From Aptenodytes patagonicus (lineage: Eukaryota > Chordata > Aves > Sphenisciformes > Spheniscidae): DNA of 64,000 nucleotides. A model generated the notes under the pieces. The model saw only the letters and a program-made list of their open reading frames with translations, was not told where the DNA came from and made no database searches. Of the stretch, positions 23,951 through 38,139 are shown piece after piece. The position numbers and the translations under genes are program-made. Position 1 is the first letter of the stretch. Each line of letters begins with the position of its first letter. The stretch spans positions 58,816,065 to 58,880,064 of the forward strand of contig NC_134952.1 of the NCBI RefSeq assembly GCF_965638725.1. The letters are read 5' to 3'.

Positions 23951-26900
23951 GGCATTAATGAACCAGGGTCTGGATTTGTGTATGCAATTTAGAAACACAT
24001 TTGGCAGCAGTCATAAGCAAGCAAAGAATTCACTGCAATGAATAGCCCACACTGGCTGCAGTTTGTCATGCTAATGTGCTGTTACCAGAATCATATGTGC
24101 AAACTGAGTAACTGATTTACCCAGGCAAATGTAGTAGTTGTGCATGAAAAATTAGGAGCCACTTACTTAATGGAACTGTATGCTTTAGATGGAAGCTTAA
24201 GCATGCATTTTGACAACATTTGTTATTGTGAATGTTACAAATAAGAGCAAGTAATTTGTGAAAAAAATATTCCGGCATTAGATACTACTGTTTCATCTGA
24301 TGATGTTATCAGTCTCTAGTTACAGAAATTGGTCAAGAACATTTATTATCTTTCAAAAAATAGAATAAGGAATGTTTTGCAGTGAAATTATCTGAAAATT
24401 AATACCCAGTTGCCCTAGTCAGGCTTATTAAGCTCTGCAGAGATCTATGTTGTGACTGCTAGTACACTTACTTGGGAAGCAAAGTTATTTTTTCAGAAGT
24501 AATTCTTTAATGTGAGTTATGGGTATGACATGTTTTTACCACCTACTGGTTAACTGTGTGGTAGGTTAAGCTTTATGCGTTCTCCTGCATTTGTGTGTAG
24601 TAACTCTGAAAGAGCTGCAGCGATTTATTGTACAAATTAGCTCATACCTTTGGGATCCTAGATCAAAATTACTGTGAATAAGGCAGATTTATTTTCCTGA
24701 GTGTGTGTTTATGCAATTGCATAATTTGCAAGGAATTGCAAAAAGTAAATAGAAATAGACAGACGTGAGCTGAAGCTGGCTCTGAGAAGGAGAAATACAG
24801 AACGTGAGGTTGTGGTCTGTTAGCAGCACAGGAAAAAGGGAGCCAGTTTCAGGTGAAGGAGGAAGCATAGAGGAAAGCTTGTTTCACCAACATGCAAGTC
24901 TTGTTATAAAGTTGGCACTGAGGGAATGTAAATAGCGATCTTAAGATTGGAAGTCTGTTCTGCATTCAGCAGTATAAGAGGATCCAATAAAGGTTTGTGA
25001 AGCTGAATAGTATGTAATCATCTCTGGGCTGATGCACAAATAACTTTCTGTGTTTGAGCAAACTGAATTTTAAGGAGCTGGGATTTAGAGTCAGAATAAA
25101 AAAGGGGTTATATGTTACTTGGGAAGAGAGGGCAGAAGCAAGGCCATTCAGGCAGGTGGTCGGCATAGTTTGTTTCGGATGCAGGTGTTCTCATGCATAT
25201 TTTTAGACTTCAGAGAGGTGAAAATGGAAGTTCAAGGACAGTTTGGACATCTGCAGTCTGGCATTTTGAGGCAGATTTGAGTGGGGGGATGCAGAAAGAG
25301 CAATTAAAGACTTTGAGGGCAACTTCTGTTAATGAAACCCTCTTGTGGGCATCACGCAAGAAAGAAAATGCAAGGAATAAAAAATAACTGTTAAGGGACA
25401 GAAATTAAGAGGCAACGCAGAGAAAAAGAATGTAAGAATTATACACAGAATTATACTCAAGGCTGTTTTGATGAAAGACATAGCTGGCAGTGTTGGAAAA
25501 CCAAAGAGGAGTTAAATTGGTAGAGATACTCCTAAGAAAGCTCAGGGATTTCCATTGTTGGCCACAAATGAAGAGGAGTTAGGCAGGTAGGAACCAGGCA
25601 GTGCAACCGTCTGGTTAGGACTCTACCAAACAGTATTTGGTAATCAAGAAATAAATCATTAATGTTAAAATTCTAGATGAGAAGGAATAGAGGGGACAGC
25701 ATGTGGTAGTCACCCATGCCCTCAAAAGATGGGCAGCTTAGTACAGAGGAACTGACAAAACCTGAGGGGGACTTCCAAGTCAGTTCTGAGGGAACTGTGT
25801 GCAGGGAGAAAATACAGATGAAATTTAAAAAACCCAACATTATGGACCCATAATTAGTTGATTGAATGTGTTTTTCATTTATTGTATTTATGCAACAATT
25901 AAAAAATAATAATTCAGAGTGATTGAGTCATGCTCAGACACCACCAGCAGCTAGTCGTGGCTGGGAAGATTTGGTGTCTTCTGGCTTTTACACAAGCATA
26001 ACATGTGCTAACAGCATGTGCATTTCACCAGAAATTCTTTCTCCCTCTCTCCCACACTTGGAAAAAAACCCCAACCCTAAACCCAAACCACTCATTCATG
26101 TTTCAATTCCTTGTGTTATTTTTACAGGAAGTTTAATTTGGCCTGAAGTTTAAGTGAGACTTAAAATGTGGTATTTATCATCTTATTTTGGAGGAAAAGG
26201 TATTTCTTGCCAACCTTTAAAATAGGTACTTGGTTAGATTTTTGGCCAAATAAAAGGCTTTAGGATACCTCCTTGACTCCATTGAAGTGGTGGGAACTGA
26301 GACAGAGCAAGTCTTCACATATGGCCCAAAAAAAGGATTTAAAATATCAAACTGAAATGAATAATCATGAGACCAGAGTTTATTTGCTGGTATCTCTTGA
26401 ATGAATTGGGTAACAAAATGAAATGGAAAGTTTAGTTGTATTTTATTCTATGGCCTAGATAAACAAGAAGCAGTTGACCAAAGATGAAAATAGCTGTGCT
26501 TGGGATTTCTTTCTGTTTATCTCAGTCCACATTACTACCCGATGGGAGTGCCAGTTTAAATGCTTTCAGAGAGGAATCCTTGGAGAAATGGTAGGTCTTT
26601 GTTGATACTGATTCAACAACAAATTAGCAATCTTGGTTTTAGTGGCAGTTGTCTATACAAGCGTACTTTTAACTTTTGTTGAAAACAATTATTATTATAA
26701 AGAGTAGAAAGTTTTTACTTCTTTATGGCAACCTTTTCAGACTCTTACCTTCTGGACTTCATTGCCCTAAGTGCGTAAGAGAGCGACTTTCTCAGCCTGG
26801 TGTAACTCTCCACTGTCTATATTTCCTTCTTGCCTAGTAGGGAAGTGAGTGTTACGTAGCAGACTGAAATCCACGGACATGGCTTACTTCAGTCATTGTA

Positions 26901-29687
26901 AATGTGAGTTGATCGGAGGGAAATGATGTTCTATTGGTTGTTGTGGTCGGTTGTGGGGGAATTTTTTAATTGTCAAGATGCAAAAAATATTAGTTGGGAG
27001 ACTTTTTTCCTCACTACTTGTGAGTCTAATTGTGTTAAAAAAATGGATAAACTCCATGTGATTGTGTGTGAGCAGAGCAACTGAAATATTCTATTCTATT
27101 CAATTCTATCTGGAATTTTGCAAGAAAATAAGTAGAGTGGAAAATTCAAAGAAAAAACCCGGTCGCATCAGCATACGTAGTATATGCCTAGACTCACACC
27201 AAACAGCTGAAATAATTGCCTGCTATTAAAAGAAATGCTGAAAGTCGGGCTTAGGCGTATTTTTATACCTGGATCACATTGTTGACCATGTTCAAACGGA
27301 ACCCTTGGGGAGCCAGCGAGTGTGTCTCTGCTGCCATGCCCTCCTCTGGAGAAGGGAGTATTTGCAGGCTGCAGGTGGCAGAGCCTGAGCCAGCCCACCT
27401 CTCTGGTGAATGTTATAAGGCTCTTTGTCTTCAAGTATGAGATCTTTTTTCTCTATCTGACCTGCTGCTAATTTACAATCTATGCAATTGAGGGAGGAAC
27501 CAAGACTTTAAAAAAGTCAGTTAAAACTAAAGTTGCCACAGGTTCAGCTGCTGAACTGTAGCACTTCACACCAAGCTGATCCCATGATGCTTTGTGATTT
27601 TTAGAGAGTAATTTTTACCTAACTGTATCCCACTCCACAATATAGATTTTCTTTAAAGTACAGTTGAAATTTCATGGAAGCTTTCAAAAACATATAGTCA
27701 TTTCTGTTTCTCTACTGTTGTTTGGATCACATCTTTTTCTTTCTCCCCAGTGACTTCAAAGTCATGAAGCTGGTCTTCATAGTCTTTGTTTTGCTGCCGT
27801 CACCTCTAATTAGACTTGGGTTTATGATGTCAGGAAGATGAGAGTCTCAGTGTCTAAATGAGCTCTTACACAAAGAAGATCTTTTTTTCTGTTTATGACC
27901 ATAGTGATTAAAAACGCAGTAATTGTTTCCAAGTACAATGTTCTAGAAGTTTTTCATGATGTATCAGTTGCTCTTCAGTCAAATCTGTCCATTACCCAAG
28001 GGCGTACTTTTTGAAACGTACCTTTTAGTAGTCTAAGCAGCCCCCTTTCCTAACGCTTTAATTGAGAGGTGTTTCTGAATCTGAATCCCATTTCTTTGTT
28101 TCTGGACAGTGTTTACTGGAAAAAAAAATCTTGCATTAACTAGAAACATCCCTCTCTCTTGCCTTTTAAGATATCCCTTACAACAGTTTTCAAAAAGAGA
28201 CTGCACCATCGTGTTAGGAAGATCTGTCAAGAGCTGTAGATTTAAAATAAAGTTTTATGTTCTTAGGGGATATCGCTGGCCATATATATATATTAAGAAA
28301 AAGTTTAAAGAAAAAAGTGCGCTGATAATAAAGGGCAAATGCAGTCCTATAACTGGAGCAAACTCCTTCTACGCTAACAGTTGCTTCTGTGGATGCATTT
28401 GTGGGAATTGCTGATTCTGGATGCTTTGAATCTTATGGAAAAGATTTTAGAACATCAGAGATGTATTTGCATAGTTCTTCCACAACCAAAACTAATCTCT
28501 TGTGCCTGTTTTAATTTTGTTTAATTCAACCCTGTTGAACAGCTTGGCTAGAATGCAAGCTACATTTTTGAGGGCCTTATAACAGATTTCTGTTAAATTA
28601 CATCCTTAATACATCCAGTTTTATGATACAGCCTGTTGTCAGATTAATTAATATTACATATGGATCTAGTTAGTTACTTTGCAAATTCCAAATGATACTG
28701 TTAGTTTAGAAAATGAACTTAAAGCCAGAGTAAATAGTAAATCCTGATTACAAGGTATTCAATTTATGCCACCCTCTGATTCCTATCTAATTTGTGTCCA
28801 TCTTGCTCAGTAAGCTCACCAGAATTTTGCATTTGCATTTTGTCATATAATGATAAACAACATTTTAGAGCATAGTAAATACTTTAGTTTTCCAGTAGGT
28901 TGAAACAGTATATTTAGTAATAGAAAGACGTTTCTAATAAAAAAGACTTGGAAATGTTGTTTAAAATTTTCAGCTGTAAAATGGTTTCCAGAGTTATGCA
29001 GGACTCGTTGCTCTCTGAAAATATTCCTGTTAGCTAATCCTACATCAGTAGAAATACATTTGTGCATTAATTCTTATATTTCTTCAAAAGCAATGCTTGT
29101 TTTATTACTGAAGTTTTAAAAGTTTGTTTTATTAATTTTATTTGTGTTATATTGAGAGAGGTACCAAAAAATGGCTTCCTAACTATTATTTCTTGGAGTT
29201 CTGTATTTATGCTCCATTTGGTGAATTAGAAATTACCTGGCAAATTTGACTCTGGAAGCCGAATAGACTCAGACTTCACATTCTGAGACTATATCTGTAC
29301 GGCAGGTTGGGTAATAAATGCTTGAAATGTTCTGAGTAGAAGTGACTTAGATGTGTGCAGTGATAAAGCAGCATATTACAGTCAGTGTTGCTTTTGCTTT
29401 TACCCAGTCCTTTTTTCCTCCAAAAGAAAAAAAAATAAAAGTAATTCCCATGCCAGAATCCAAACACCTGAAAGGGAGAGATTCAGGGAAAACATTGCTT
29501 AGTAAGAGGGTAAAGAGTATTGCCTTATAGTCATAGAGGAAAACGGTGAATGCTGGGATCTGTGCTGCTGCCTATCAGTGACTGAACTATGGCTTTGTTT
29601 GTATGTCGCCTATGACATTGGTGTACGCATTTTCTATATAGCTGGGGCATATTCCAGGTTTACCAAATTTAATGGCATGAATCATAG

Positions 29688-29705
29688 TACATACATACAT
29701 ACATA
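29688..29705 (+). repeat. (TACA)n microsatellite
   Basis: About 4.5 copies of TACA, in intron 2, about 315 bp before exon 3. Probably length-variable. Confidence 0.85.
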
Positions 29706-30020
29706 GAGAGAGCAAGTGAAGGCACAGTGCCTGCTTGCTAGTTAGGTATTAAAAGGATTTAATATCCCAGAAACAGCACAATATAGTGCTGTACAAAAAT
29801 AGACTACTAACAAGCATCTCACTCTTCCCACAGGTATTGGGGTGGTGGTTATTTTTGAAAGTGCGCCTGATGTTTTAACAGTGGTATTTGACGCATATAA
29901 TGATGTTGAAGGGAGGAACGTAAACGATACTATTTGTTAGGTCATTGCCATTTGTTTCAAAGTAAAGTGCTGTCAGCCATGACTGGAGTGGAAGAATAAT
30001 GAGTATTCCTCTATTTGCAG

Positions 30021-30113
30021 CTGTATGCCAGCCAGGATGCAAACATGGTGAATGCGTTGGGCCAAACAAGTGTAAGTGCCACCCAGGATACACTGGAAAA
30101 ACCTGCAACCAAG
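30021..30113 (+). CDS. NPNT: NPNT exon 3: EGF-like domain 1
   Basis: Residues 58-88 hold the six cysteines of a compact EGF domain at 60, 64, 69, 75, 77 and 86 ([18 protein letters not shown]). It lacks the DxDEC calcium signature of the later domains. The acceptor is CTATTTGCAG|C and the donor CAAG|GTAAGA. Both ends are phase 1 and the length is 93 nt, so the exon could be skipped in frame. Confidence 0.97.
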
Positions 30114-31974
30114 GTAAGAAAGTGAAGTCCAAGACAGAGAATTTCTTCTTGAAAGCACAGAAGTATTGTTGATCCCTCTCCCCCCAAATGCTGTGTGTGT
30201 CACCTGCGATTATAGGGTAATGAACTCATATACCAGGTCTGTTACTGCTGTAGCTATTCTGACGTTGGGACTGACATTTGTAGAGTCCCATGTGTGACAT
30301 GTTGATTTTAGAGTGAATAATTTTCTTTAAAAATAAATATATATTTCTTTTCAGATTTACTAATCCTTCCCAAACTGATGTGGAAATGAATGTTGTATTT
30401 TTCAGTTTTAAGTTTCATTTATTCTGTCATCTCTCAAATTATCCTGTCTCCTTTTCCCTTTACTCTGGGCTGACATTTTAAAGGATGGGTTGTTATGGTT
30501 TTATTCTTCTACACCTGTTTTGGTCAGTCTGGAACTTTTTTAGAAAACAGTGCAGTGAACTAACAGTTGTTACATGTATATGTAATAATTTTTATATGTA
30601 CTAATTACTTTAACAATATCAAAAGAATGCTGTGCAAATTGCTGGAGGCTGCAGTCTTGAACTAAACTACTCACTTTCCGCTAAACGCTAAGGAAGGAAA
30701 AAATGTGGTGATAAATGATTAAAGGAAGGCAGTATTGTTCAACTATTCTTGCATGGTATTGGTGGCAAAGTTGCCATGGCAGATGTGCATGAGGTTTCTG
30801 GGATGCCTGCTGACTGTGGTGTCCCAAATGTACGCCAGTTCAGGTGACTGCAGCCTGTATCTATTCTATTATATGGTGAGACCCTTGAGCTGTTCCTGGG
30901 ATCAGGGTATGCGTTCTTGCCACGTGCTGATTCCGTGTTAGGATGAGACCTGAAAGTGCATAGTGGATGCAGAGTCTGCTTTGTCTGGGAGGAAATTCAA
31001 ATCGCACAAGATAAGTGTGAATTCTGTTATTATACCTTAATATAGCACCTGTCCTGTTCAGTCCGTGGGCCATCTATCTCATTGCTGTTGTAGAATAATA
31101 ATTAGTAATAACAGAAAGTAATGGTGTTGGCAGAAGAAATGGTGGAGTTCCCCTGCAGAGGTGGAAGTCTTTCTAGGATGTGTGAATGGTGCTGGGCTAT
31201 AAAGTATGCTCAGATTCTTGGTGAATGGCGTTCTTTGAGTACAGGCACTGATAAACAGGCTCTCCATCTTATGTGTTCATGAGCCTCGTGGATCAAGCCG
31301 TATTCCAGGGACCAATCCAAGAGAAGAACCCAGCCTTACAGGAGAGCTGTTGAACCCCGACTGTGTGATGATGCCTGAATGCTTGTCCTTTTCCAGTGGC
31401 ACTGCAGCTGCTGTGGCAATCTAGACCTTGCTTTAGGTCACTCAGAAGTTAGGATTAGCTGATACTTCTTTTATTATGTTGCTATCATCAGCAATTAAAT
31501 TGCAGTGATTTTGCACAAGAGCTAACCATGTACTCTCCCCACAGTATTCAAGTCTCCTGAGCAGCTTTAGTGTTTCCCTTCTAGCTTTTTGATCCAGGTT
31601 TACAGCTGTAACCAGTTAAGAAAAAAGCTGAGCAACTTTAAAGAAAATACTCTGTGCCAGCTTTCTAATCTATAGTGATAATAACGGAACTAATACTTCT
31701 TTCAAAATGTGTTCATCGGAAAATTGATACCTGCTTTTCAATAAGATCTATGTTCACAGACAAATACAAATAGTTGAAAACTTGTGATTTTTGCTTGCAG
31801 TCTAAAGCATATGCAGGTTAACTTCGTGTGGCTGGGAAAGGTTGTCTTTATGCAAGGAATGTAAGGCTGCTTTTCTGTAACTTACTATCCTCTTACCCTG
31901 TTTGTTCCAGGAACATGGTGCAAAGTTTGCTACTTTCTCTTTTCATAATGCAATTCTTGTCAGCACTTGAGAGA

Positions 31975-31994
31975 TTTTGTTTGTTTGTTTGTTT
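31975..31994 (+). repeat. (TTTG)n microsatellite
   Basis: About five copies of TTTG in intron 3. Confidence 0.85.
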
Positions 31995-34900
31995 AAATTA
32001 TGAAGTAATGCATATTACAAAGATCTGGTAATTTCATTTTTATTATGCCTTCTTCCTATCCTGTGAAGATGAGCAGCTATATACAAGTCCACCTGGTCAG
32101 AGCAGTGAAGCACTTCTATTCCACCCCCTGGATCATCACGCAAGAAATATAGCATCAAGGGGTGAGATGGTCCTGTATTTCAGGTGGCGTGCTCCTTCTA
32201 CCTGCACGGCTTGAAACAGTAATACAATTTCTTGCAAAGGGGTTGGAGGCTAATAGACTGATGGCTGTGATGCAAAAGCTGAACCTGCAGTGTCATTAGC
32301 ATGCAGAACAAATAACTGATTTTATTTCCTTGATGCTGTGTGCCTGTATTCTGAAAAGGCTTGACTCTCCACCATACTTATGGTTGTAACTTGCTTTTGT
32401 TTCTTTCCTCGCTCTTTTTTCAGGGCCTGCACTTTTTATTTGTTTCTGAGTTCCTTTGTAAAGTGAGAGCGATGGAAATTGTTTGCCAGGTTAGGTAAAG
32501 ACAAAACTGTGATTTACATAAAGCTGGGAGTTGAAGAAAATTAGGATTCTTAACTTCTGCATTTGGCAGCTGTTGATTAATCAGACTAAGTGATGTGAAT
32601 AAAACTCTTCGGGTGATGCAAATATCCTCTCATAAGTTTGACACGGTAGTGTGATGACAGTTGCTGGAAATGAAAGCTGATCTACTGTTTATAGTATGGT
32701 GATAACAGTTTAATTTTTAACTTGGTTTCTGGTCCCTGGCTTTCTATTTTCAAAGTCTGAGTAAATTTGGTATTGAATATTTGACCTCTGTGTTGCCTGA
32801 TCCAAGTTAATAGGCAGAAAAAGTCTGAGTGCTGGAGTCTTCTGCAGAAGCTAATTAAAGAAAATAGCAGAGTGTAGTATTGCGTCTTCCTAGGGATAAG
32901 TGCCCCTTGTTAAGTGTGCACTGAAGTCGGTCATTACCCAAGATCATGTGTGGTGCCACACAATAGTCACATCTGGATTTGCCAGCATAGCGCGCTCGTC
33001 CTTTCCTTGCATTCACATTTTCATTTCATTTCTTGAAAAATAAAATACTTGTGCTCAGCAGCCTGCGCTTATGTTACAGACCTGCTTTCCATAGTGCCCG
33101 AAACTGTCAGTCTGCTTTTAGGTACAGTACTGTCTTACGTTATTTTGAAATTAAGAATGCTGGTTTTGCATTGACTGTACAGTTGTAGGCAACATGGGAA
33201 TTTAAGTGGCCGAACAATTAAATTCTCAAGTGCGGGAGAGTGAGTGGACATTCCTGCAAAGACATTAAAGGGGTTTGTTAAACTTTTTAATAGTGTTGGG
33301 CTTTATATTTTGAATTCCAGTGTGAGATTATAAGTGACTAAAAGAAATGATGATATTTTACTAAAAAGAAGAATGATGTAAAAGTGTTATTTTTATTACC
33401 CTTTGAGTTTATACATTTTAGCTTTAAATTTTTTTAGAGGAAACTTCTGCTGTTTTCTTATTTCCTCTTTCGATGCATAGACATTTATACTGAGATGTCT
33501 TTATAGATGTTGCTTGAAATACAGAATTGATAAGTAACCAGCATTTGTTCGAGTTATGTTGCTACGGCTGATTTTTTGACTGCTAACATTAGCCTGAACC
33601 TGTTCTTGAAAAAATAGACCTTACTTAAGGAACAAGAAACACACAAACAGATAGCAGGAATGTTTCAGTGCTCCCCGAGTCCATGTGCAGTGCATCCAGA
33701 CTCTTCTTAGGGAAGCATGCTGTTACAGATTATGGGTGCATGGAGGTGGATCAAGAGAGCTGTCAGCATATTGACACAGGCCTTTATGTAGGACCTGCCA
33801 GTAATCGTACGAGTAGTGCTTGTTGTGCAGTTTCCGAGTATGTGCCCGTCTGCGCTGGTGAAAAGAAGAAAAGTTGCATTTTGGGGAAAATAAGATGGGC
33901 TGAGCAGCATGCTCTAACACACCTAACCTATTTGCAGGCTGGCTTCTCTCTTAAGCAGCCACAGCACTGCCAGTACTTGCTTTCCTAAACAGTAGCATTC
34001 ATTCTGACTCCATAAGCTTAAAAACATCTTTCTCTCAATAGCTAATTTCAAAGGCAAAAGTGAAAACCCGTGACACATGAGGTTTAGGTTTAAGTGGAGT
34101 TGTGCTAACAGCCTATTTCTGCTGCCTTGTGACCTTAGCTTTCTGTTACGTCAGCCAAGGTTAAAAAATTTGAACTTTTTCAAGGCACAAACATTTTACT
34201 TTCAGCATGTTTTTTAACGTGAATCAAAAGCTGATGTTGACAGCATTTGTTCACAGGCAGAAATAGATTGAAGCGAAGACAACAGAAATAATTTAGTCAA
34301 AATTCCACAAACGAAAAGCTTGTGATGTGATATCCTAATACAGTTGATTGCACCTACTTTTTAAGATCAGGTTATTCTCAGAGTATGTTACTAATAGCTG
34401 TCTATTTGTCAATACCAGAGCTTTCATTTCTGTACTAAGAATATTTTGTACCAAATGGTGGTGTAGTATTCAGAGTCCTAAAGAAAGATCCAATTATTTA
34501 AGGCTCATAATGTAATCTATACTTTATGCAAGATGGTAAACTGAGAACAGTCATAAATTCTTACCATTTTCAACTTTGGTTCTGTGGTTGTAGCTCTGGA
34601 AATAAAAGCGAGACAGTTCTTAAGGGTAAAGTCTTCAGGAGTATCTGAACTTAGGAGCTGAAGTGCAGTGGGATGTAAACACTTGAAGTTAACACAGGCA
34701 CTGTTAAAATCCTGCCCTGTCAGCTTAATTTCAGCATTACTTTTCCTCGTTCTGTCCTTACTTCTAGTTAAGTATTTTATACTTACCTCTGTTAGATATT
34801 TATTATTATTATATTTAAAGTGATGCTTTTTCTACAAAAGAGGAAGAATACAGAAATTTTAGACTTATAGAACTTTTCTTTCTCTTACTTCAAAATGATT

Positions 34901-36837
34901 GTTGTCCATGAATCTCAGAATAGTCAATAGTGTGGGTTCTGTGGGGATACTTTTATGAATTGAAATCAAACTCTAACAGAGTTTTGAATTTAACAATGAC
35001 TTTTTTAACAGACGTGTTGCATGTGTAATAAATATGTTAATGCAGCTATAATGTCTGTCAGGAGCTGTCTAATCGTAGTAAGTTTTACAGACGAAAGAAA
35101 AAGCAGCTTTTTGTGCTGCCCAGAGAAGTCTGCCTCCCAAAATGCAAGCTTTCACCTGTTTATTATTGAACATTTTTATGTAAAGTTTTTTTTTTTACAC
35201 AAAGATTTTCACAATGAAAACTTGCCCTTCCCCTCTAGCATAATCATCTGCTGCTTTTCCATTTTGACCTATGCACGTACTCTATCAATAGTCACAACTC
35301 TTACCTGAAGATTCTGCTTTCACAGTAGAAAACGTACATCTCTTCTGCAGCTGTTTCTCTCAAACCCAGCAGGTACGCTCCTGTGATTGTGGCATTGGTG
35401 CCTGCTGGGAGAAGTATGTTCTCCTAGCAGCTCCAGGAATGTTTTCAAACTCCCAAAGAGTGAGAGTTGAAAATGGATGCTCTTTCTGCAACGCATGATC
35501 TGCAGGAAGACTGTGGAGATGGTCATCACTCCTTGTTTGTCAGGCACAGGTCCAGCCCTTATTTTGGCAACTTTTTCTCACTGAAGTCCTGCCTGCACTC
35601 ACCTGGCTTCCTCGCCACTCTAGGAGCAAACGTTTCCCTTCAGGCTTCCTAGAAACATCTTATTCAGCCTTCTGCAGGAAGAAAGGGAAAATTATGTCCC
35701 TTACCACTACCCTCTCGCAGCAGAGGGGAGCAGGAAGTATTCTTATCCCTAAACCTGCTGTTCTTCCCGAGGCCCTGGAAAATGAAGTAAAAAAGGTCAT
35801 ATCCATCAGTTAGGAGAAGGGTTGTGGGGAGGGGCAAAACCTGTCTGCATGACGCTCACTCTTCCTTGACCCCATAAAGATGAAAACAAAGTAGGTCAGA
35901 AGACAACAGATTTAATGACACACATAAACACTCTTAAGAATTACTGACTTCATTCTAACCAGAGGTATATTTGTCTTTCTGTTTTAACGTCTTAACTCTA
36001 AGCCTTCACATCTAGTCCTTAGAAAGCATGCGTGTCCTTCTCAGCTGGCATTTTATAAGGTGGCTACTGTGTTTGTGTGTCTACCACACAGTAGGAGCCC
36101 CAAGGCTTACCTTTCTGCTACGTGAATTAGGGAGTGACTTTTGATGAGAATGTGCTTAATAGTGGAGGTGGCTCTTTGAAAAGTTCCTGGAAATAACAGT
36201 GACTCTCTTACTGTAATAGACCTCCAGACACGATTGTGCAATATTAGAGATGAGGGTCGGTAACTCAGTTGTTTCAGTACTTGCTGGCTGGATTTGTGAA
36301 TAGATTTATTATTTTCACCTTTATTGTCATCTTTACTCATCAGTACACAAATAACTAAGTAAAAAGTTATTCTGGTTTACCCAGGTAAAACCAACGCATA
36401 TTCTTGGAAGAGAATTCTGAGGGAAATGCTCACTCAATCTTCACTTCTTGTTAGAAGCCTTGTCTACTAATATGAAAATTGTAGGCTGAATATTTTCAGT
36501 TTAAATTGTGAATTCTGTATTAAATTGTAAATCTGAAATAGTAACTTTCATGGATAGTCCTTGACAAATACCACTTTTTTTCCCAGTATTTCCTAGATGG
36601 TAAGGAATACATTTTCTCTGTGAGATTGTTTGAAGTAGGTTAGCATCAGCCTTCCTACCTTCCTCTGCGACTAATTTTGAAGCACGATAGTGAATCACTG
36701 GATCGCTATCAGAATCACTGATAGTGATTGCAGCAGTAACATTTGCTTTCTCCCTCCTCCTCAAGAGTTCTGGCTGGTCCTGGACATGGCATCAACGTGA
36801 GTAGTGGCAAGATGTGGGCAGCCTGAGCTTGTGCATT

Positions 36838-36896
36838 ATAGAATCACAGAATATTTTGGGTTGGAAGGGACCTCTAAAGGTCATCTAGTCCAACCT
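36838..36896 (-). mobile_element. CR1 LINE 3'-end fragment, reverse orientation
   Basis: ATAGAATCACAGAAT followed by GGGTTGGAAGGGACC and TCATCTAGTCCAACC is the reverse complement of a CR1 3' terminus. Only about 60 bp remain, a severe 5' truncation. It lies antisense to NPNT in intron 3, about 290 bp before exon 4. Confidence 0.9.
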
Positions 36897-37180
36897 AATT
36901 TTCATTCCCTAATGAAACTTCTGTTGGCACTTAATCTAATGCTAATACTGTCATTTCTGAAAGGATATCTGTGAAACAGAAGAAAACACGCCGCTTGGCA
37001 GGAGGGGTGAACAGTGCTTCATACAAGATGTTCTGGATGCTTGCTATCAGCTGGACTGCATATAAAAAGCTAATAGCCATGTTTTTCCTTCTTTATCCAG
37101 GAACTTGAACTAGTAGTTTTTTCACACATACCTTGTATGTTTTCTTTTCCCACCCCCTTCCCTTGCACCCTTCATTTCAG

Positions 37181-37300
37181 ATCTAAATGAGTGTGGACTA
37201 AAGCCACGGCCGTGCAAACACCGGTGTATGAATACCTACGGCAGCTACAAGTGCTACTGTCTGAACGGCTACATGCTTATGCCAGATGGAACGTGCTCGA
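37181..37300 (+). CDS. NPNT: NPNT exon 4: calcium-binding EGF-like domain 2
   Basis: Residues 89-128 begin with DLNEC, a calcium-binding EGF start. Cysteines fall at 93, 100, 104, 113, 115 and 127. [10 protein letters not shown] (104-113) fits the consensus for Asp/Asn beta-hydroxylation. The acceptor follows a long pyrimidine tract (CATTTCAG) and the donor is A|GTACGG. The 120-nt exon has phase 1 at both ends. Confidence 0.97.
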
Positions 37301-38139
37301 GTACGGCAAGGCTTGTTGCTTGCTTTTTTCAAGCTCCTCAAGATCCCTGCTTGGGTTTCCCTGGGAAACTTTTATGAAATGAAGATGAGTCCCAAAGTAA
37401 AAGATTAATCTTGCTGGAAATTAGGCAGTTGCGCAAGATGAGCTGCTTTTTTCTAATGAAATTAGGCTTAACAAAACAAGAGCAAATATTTTGATTTTAT
37501 TAGTTTTATTACAAGTTTCCCCAGAAGCATTCTTCAGTGCTGTAAATCACTGTTAATTTGCCTTCAAGGACAAGTGCTTGCAGTTTTCATTGCAGCAAGA
37601 CACCTGCAGTTCTGCTGTATTATGTCCTTATGAACGCAAAATCATTAAAGCTGCAGATGTTGGTTGTTTGACTGGTATAAAATTGTACTGTCATCTCTCT
37701 GGAGATGAGCTTTCTACTTGCTCCCATAAAAGTGGATATTTGAGTGTCTGGACAAGAGAGAAGGGGAGAGAAATTACCTTTAATTAAAGATGGTCCTATT
37801 TTAAAATGGCAGTACTGTCCAGGAGGGTTTATAGTACATACTGGGCTTTATATTCCTCATGGGGACTGCATTCCATGACACAACTTCCTACAACTGTGGT
37901 GGTTTTCTTTTTTTTTTTTTTTTTTTTTTTTCCTTTTCTTAGAGATGCAATTTGTGGAAAGAAAAAATTTACTGCATATGCATTTGCTCTTTAAAGCCTG
38001 AATGGATACCTGTCAAATTCAACAAGCATTTTTCCACTTCTATCATAATGATACGACAACTTAATTCTCCAAAGTTTTTAGTCATTTTCTGGTACTGACC
38101 AGAGTCCTTATCTAAATATGTTCAATTGTTATTCCCTAG
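37301..38139 (+). other. NPNT: NPNT intron 4
   Basis: A short phase-1 intron of 839 bp. Its only marked feature is a run of 24 T at 37908-37931, about 200 bp before the acceptor. Confidence 0.9.
37908..37931 (+). repeat. Poly-T run (24 nt)
   Basis: An uninterrupted T tract in intron 4. No adjoining retroposed sequence is recognisable on the other strand, so it is treated as simple low-complexity DNA. Confidence 0.9.

Larger units (their letters stand above)
14618..30020 (+). other. NPNT: NPNT intron 2 (15.4 kb)
   Basis: This is the longest complete intron. It contains the cassette exon (22771-22821), a perfect 10-bp inverted repeat (18502-18526), an old repeat-like piece (23863-23950) next to a possible conserved element (23960-24260), and a (TACA)n tract (29688-29705). 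No CR1 LINE is recognisable. Its size and the internal exon make it the likeliest place for splicing and transcription control elements. Confidence 0.85.
30114..37180 (+). other. NPNT: NPNT intron 3 (7.1 kb)
   Basis: A phase-1 intron. It contains a (TTTG)n tract (31975-31994) and a short reverse-strand CR1 tail (36838-36896). Open frames are short and I found no exon-like segment with convincing splice sites. Confidence 0.85.

Noticed and set aside
24740..25900. Purine-rich stretch resembling a long 3'UTR or lncRNA
   Set aside because: No splice pattern, polyadenylation context or repeat family could be supported; probably ordinary intron sequence.
26060..26092. Telomere-like CCCTAAACCC text
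   Set aside because: Only one exact CCCTAA unit in a C/A-rich low-complexity tract, not an interstitial telomeric array.
36501..36764. Minus-strand 87-codon frame with an ISDSDSDP motif
   Set aside because: The motif comes from a local imperfect palindrome (ATCACTGATAGTGAT near 36714-36728). No splice or promoter context and no recognisable protein.
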